Source: Azoarcus sp.
GTDB lineage: Bacteria; Pseudomonadota; Gammaproteobacteria; Burkholderiales; Rhodocyclaceae
DNA length: 7,070 nt
Assembly: GCA_031268685.1 (NCBI GenBank)
Contig: JAIRWW010000060.1
Coordinates: forward strand, 1 to 7,070
Direction of reading: 5' to 3'
The notes under the pieces were generated by a model. That model did no database searches. It worked only from the letters and a program-made list of their open reading frames with translations, and was not told where the DNA came from. The stretch's first letter is position 1; each line of letters begins with the position of its first letter. The position numbers and the translations under genes were made by a program. Of the stretch, positions 6,551 through 7,070 are shown piece by piece.

Positions 6551-7070
6551 TCAAACCTTGAAGCCGGAAACCGAACCTTTCAGTTCGATCGCCAGATCGG
6601 CCAATTGTCCGACCGACTCAGCCGTCTGCTTGGTGCCATGGGTTGTCTGCTCGGTGATGGCGAGGATGTCCTTCATGGTTTCCGCGACCCGGATAGCCTC
6701 GGCGGCTTGATCTTGCGTATCTGTGGAGATTTGCTCGATCAGGTGGGCTGCGTCCATGGACACTTGCCCCATTTCGGACAGCGCCTGTCCGGCTGCGTCC
6801 GACAGCCGCGCGCCTTCCACCACGTCGCGGGTGGCGTTTTCCATGGCCCCGACGGCATCCTGGGTATCGGTTTGGATGGTTTTCACAATGGCTGCAATCT
6901 GCTTGGTCGCCTCGGCGGAGCGTTCCGCCAGCCGCTGCACTTCTTCCGCACCCACGGTGAAGCCGCGCCCGGCTTCACCGGCGGAAGCCGCCTGGATGGC
7001 GGCGTTCAGGGCCAGCACATTGGTTTGTTCGGTAATGTCGGAAATCAGTTCCACGATTTCGCCGATTTCC
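6551..7070 (-). CDS. pilJ: PilJ-type methyl-accepting chemotaxis protein, C-terminal signalling part (5' end outside window)
   Basis: The frame is open from the window edge to a TGA at 6553-6551 and gives 173 residues. It contains the highly conserved hairpin tip of the chemoreceptor signalling domain ([16 protein letters not shown], then SAGEAGRGF), followed by [17 protein letters not shown] and a long helical return arm. The EIVELI start and the [12 protein letters not shown] form match PilJ-like receptors better than classical Tar/Tsr-type ones. The protein is expected to sense signals at the inner membrane and control PilL kinase activity through CheW-like adaptors. The sensory domain and membrane segments lie outside the window. 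The tail ends SGFKV, with no NWETF-like tether for CheR or CheB. A GTG at 7054 is internal, since the coiled-coil sequence continues upstream in frame. One oddity is Gly in FTVGAEEV, where the family usually has FAVVAxEV. pilL follows after 29 bases. Confidence 0.93.
   Translation of the reverse strand, partial: EIGEIVELISDITEQTNVLALNAAIQAASAGEAGRGFTVGAEEVQRLAERSAEATKQIAAIVKTIQTDTQDAVGAMENATRDVVEGARLSDAAGQALSEMGQVSMDAAHLIEQISTDTQDQAAEAIRVAETMKDILAITEQTTHGTKQTAESVGQLADLAIELKGSVSGFKV

Overview
The window looks like chromosomal core sequence from a GC-rich betaproteobacterium, by inference Rhodocyclales- or Nitrosomonadales-like. The grounds are the protein sequences and the gene order: twitching chemosensory genes directly followed by yqgE and yqgF. 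All four genes I can support are on the minus strand, so transcription runs from position 7070 towards position 1. There is no mobile element gene, CRISPR array, tRNA or rRNA.

In transcription order: (1) 6551-7070, the C-terminal part of a PilJ-type methyl-accepting chemotaxis protein, whose 5' end lies outside the window. (2) 966-6521, a very large PilL/ChpA hybrid histidine kinase of 1851 residues, starting 29 bases after pilJ. It has a FimL-like N-terminal half, five HPt-like sites (two canonical, three degenerate), a CheA-type dimerisation and ATPase core, a CheW-like domain and a C-terminal receiver. (3) 676-965, a 290-base intergenic region with an inverted pair of a REP-like repeat and a short GATAAC direct repeat. 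(4) 109-675, yqgE (AlgH/DUF179). (5) 1-116, the first 38 codons of yqgF/ruvX, overlapping the end of yqgE by 8 bases.

PilJ and PilL are the receptor and kinase of the Pil-Chp pathway, which controls type IV pilus extension and retraction. PilJ is expected to form arrays with PilL through CheW-like proteins, and PilL is expected to pass phosphate to response regulators such as PilG and PilH, which would lie upstream. YqgE and YqgF form a separate housekeeping unit, commonly followed by pyrR and pyrB in proteobacteria.

I do not see a new biological system. The points worth a second look are inside known genes: a run of eight CG dinucleotides in the PilL ATPase that could slip, a repeated 11-residue motif in the PilL acidic linker with different codons in each copy, the pattern of intact and degenerate HPt sites, a V-to-G change in a conserved PilJ segment, and the intergenic repeat.
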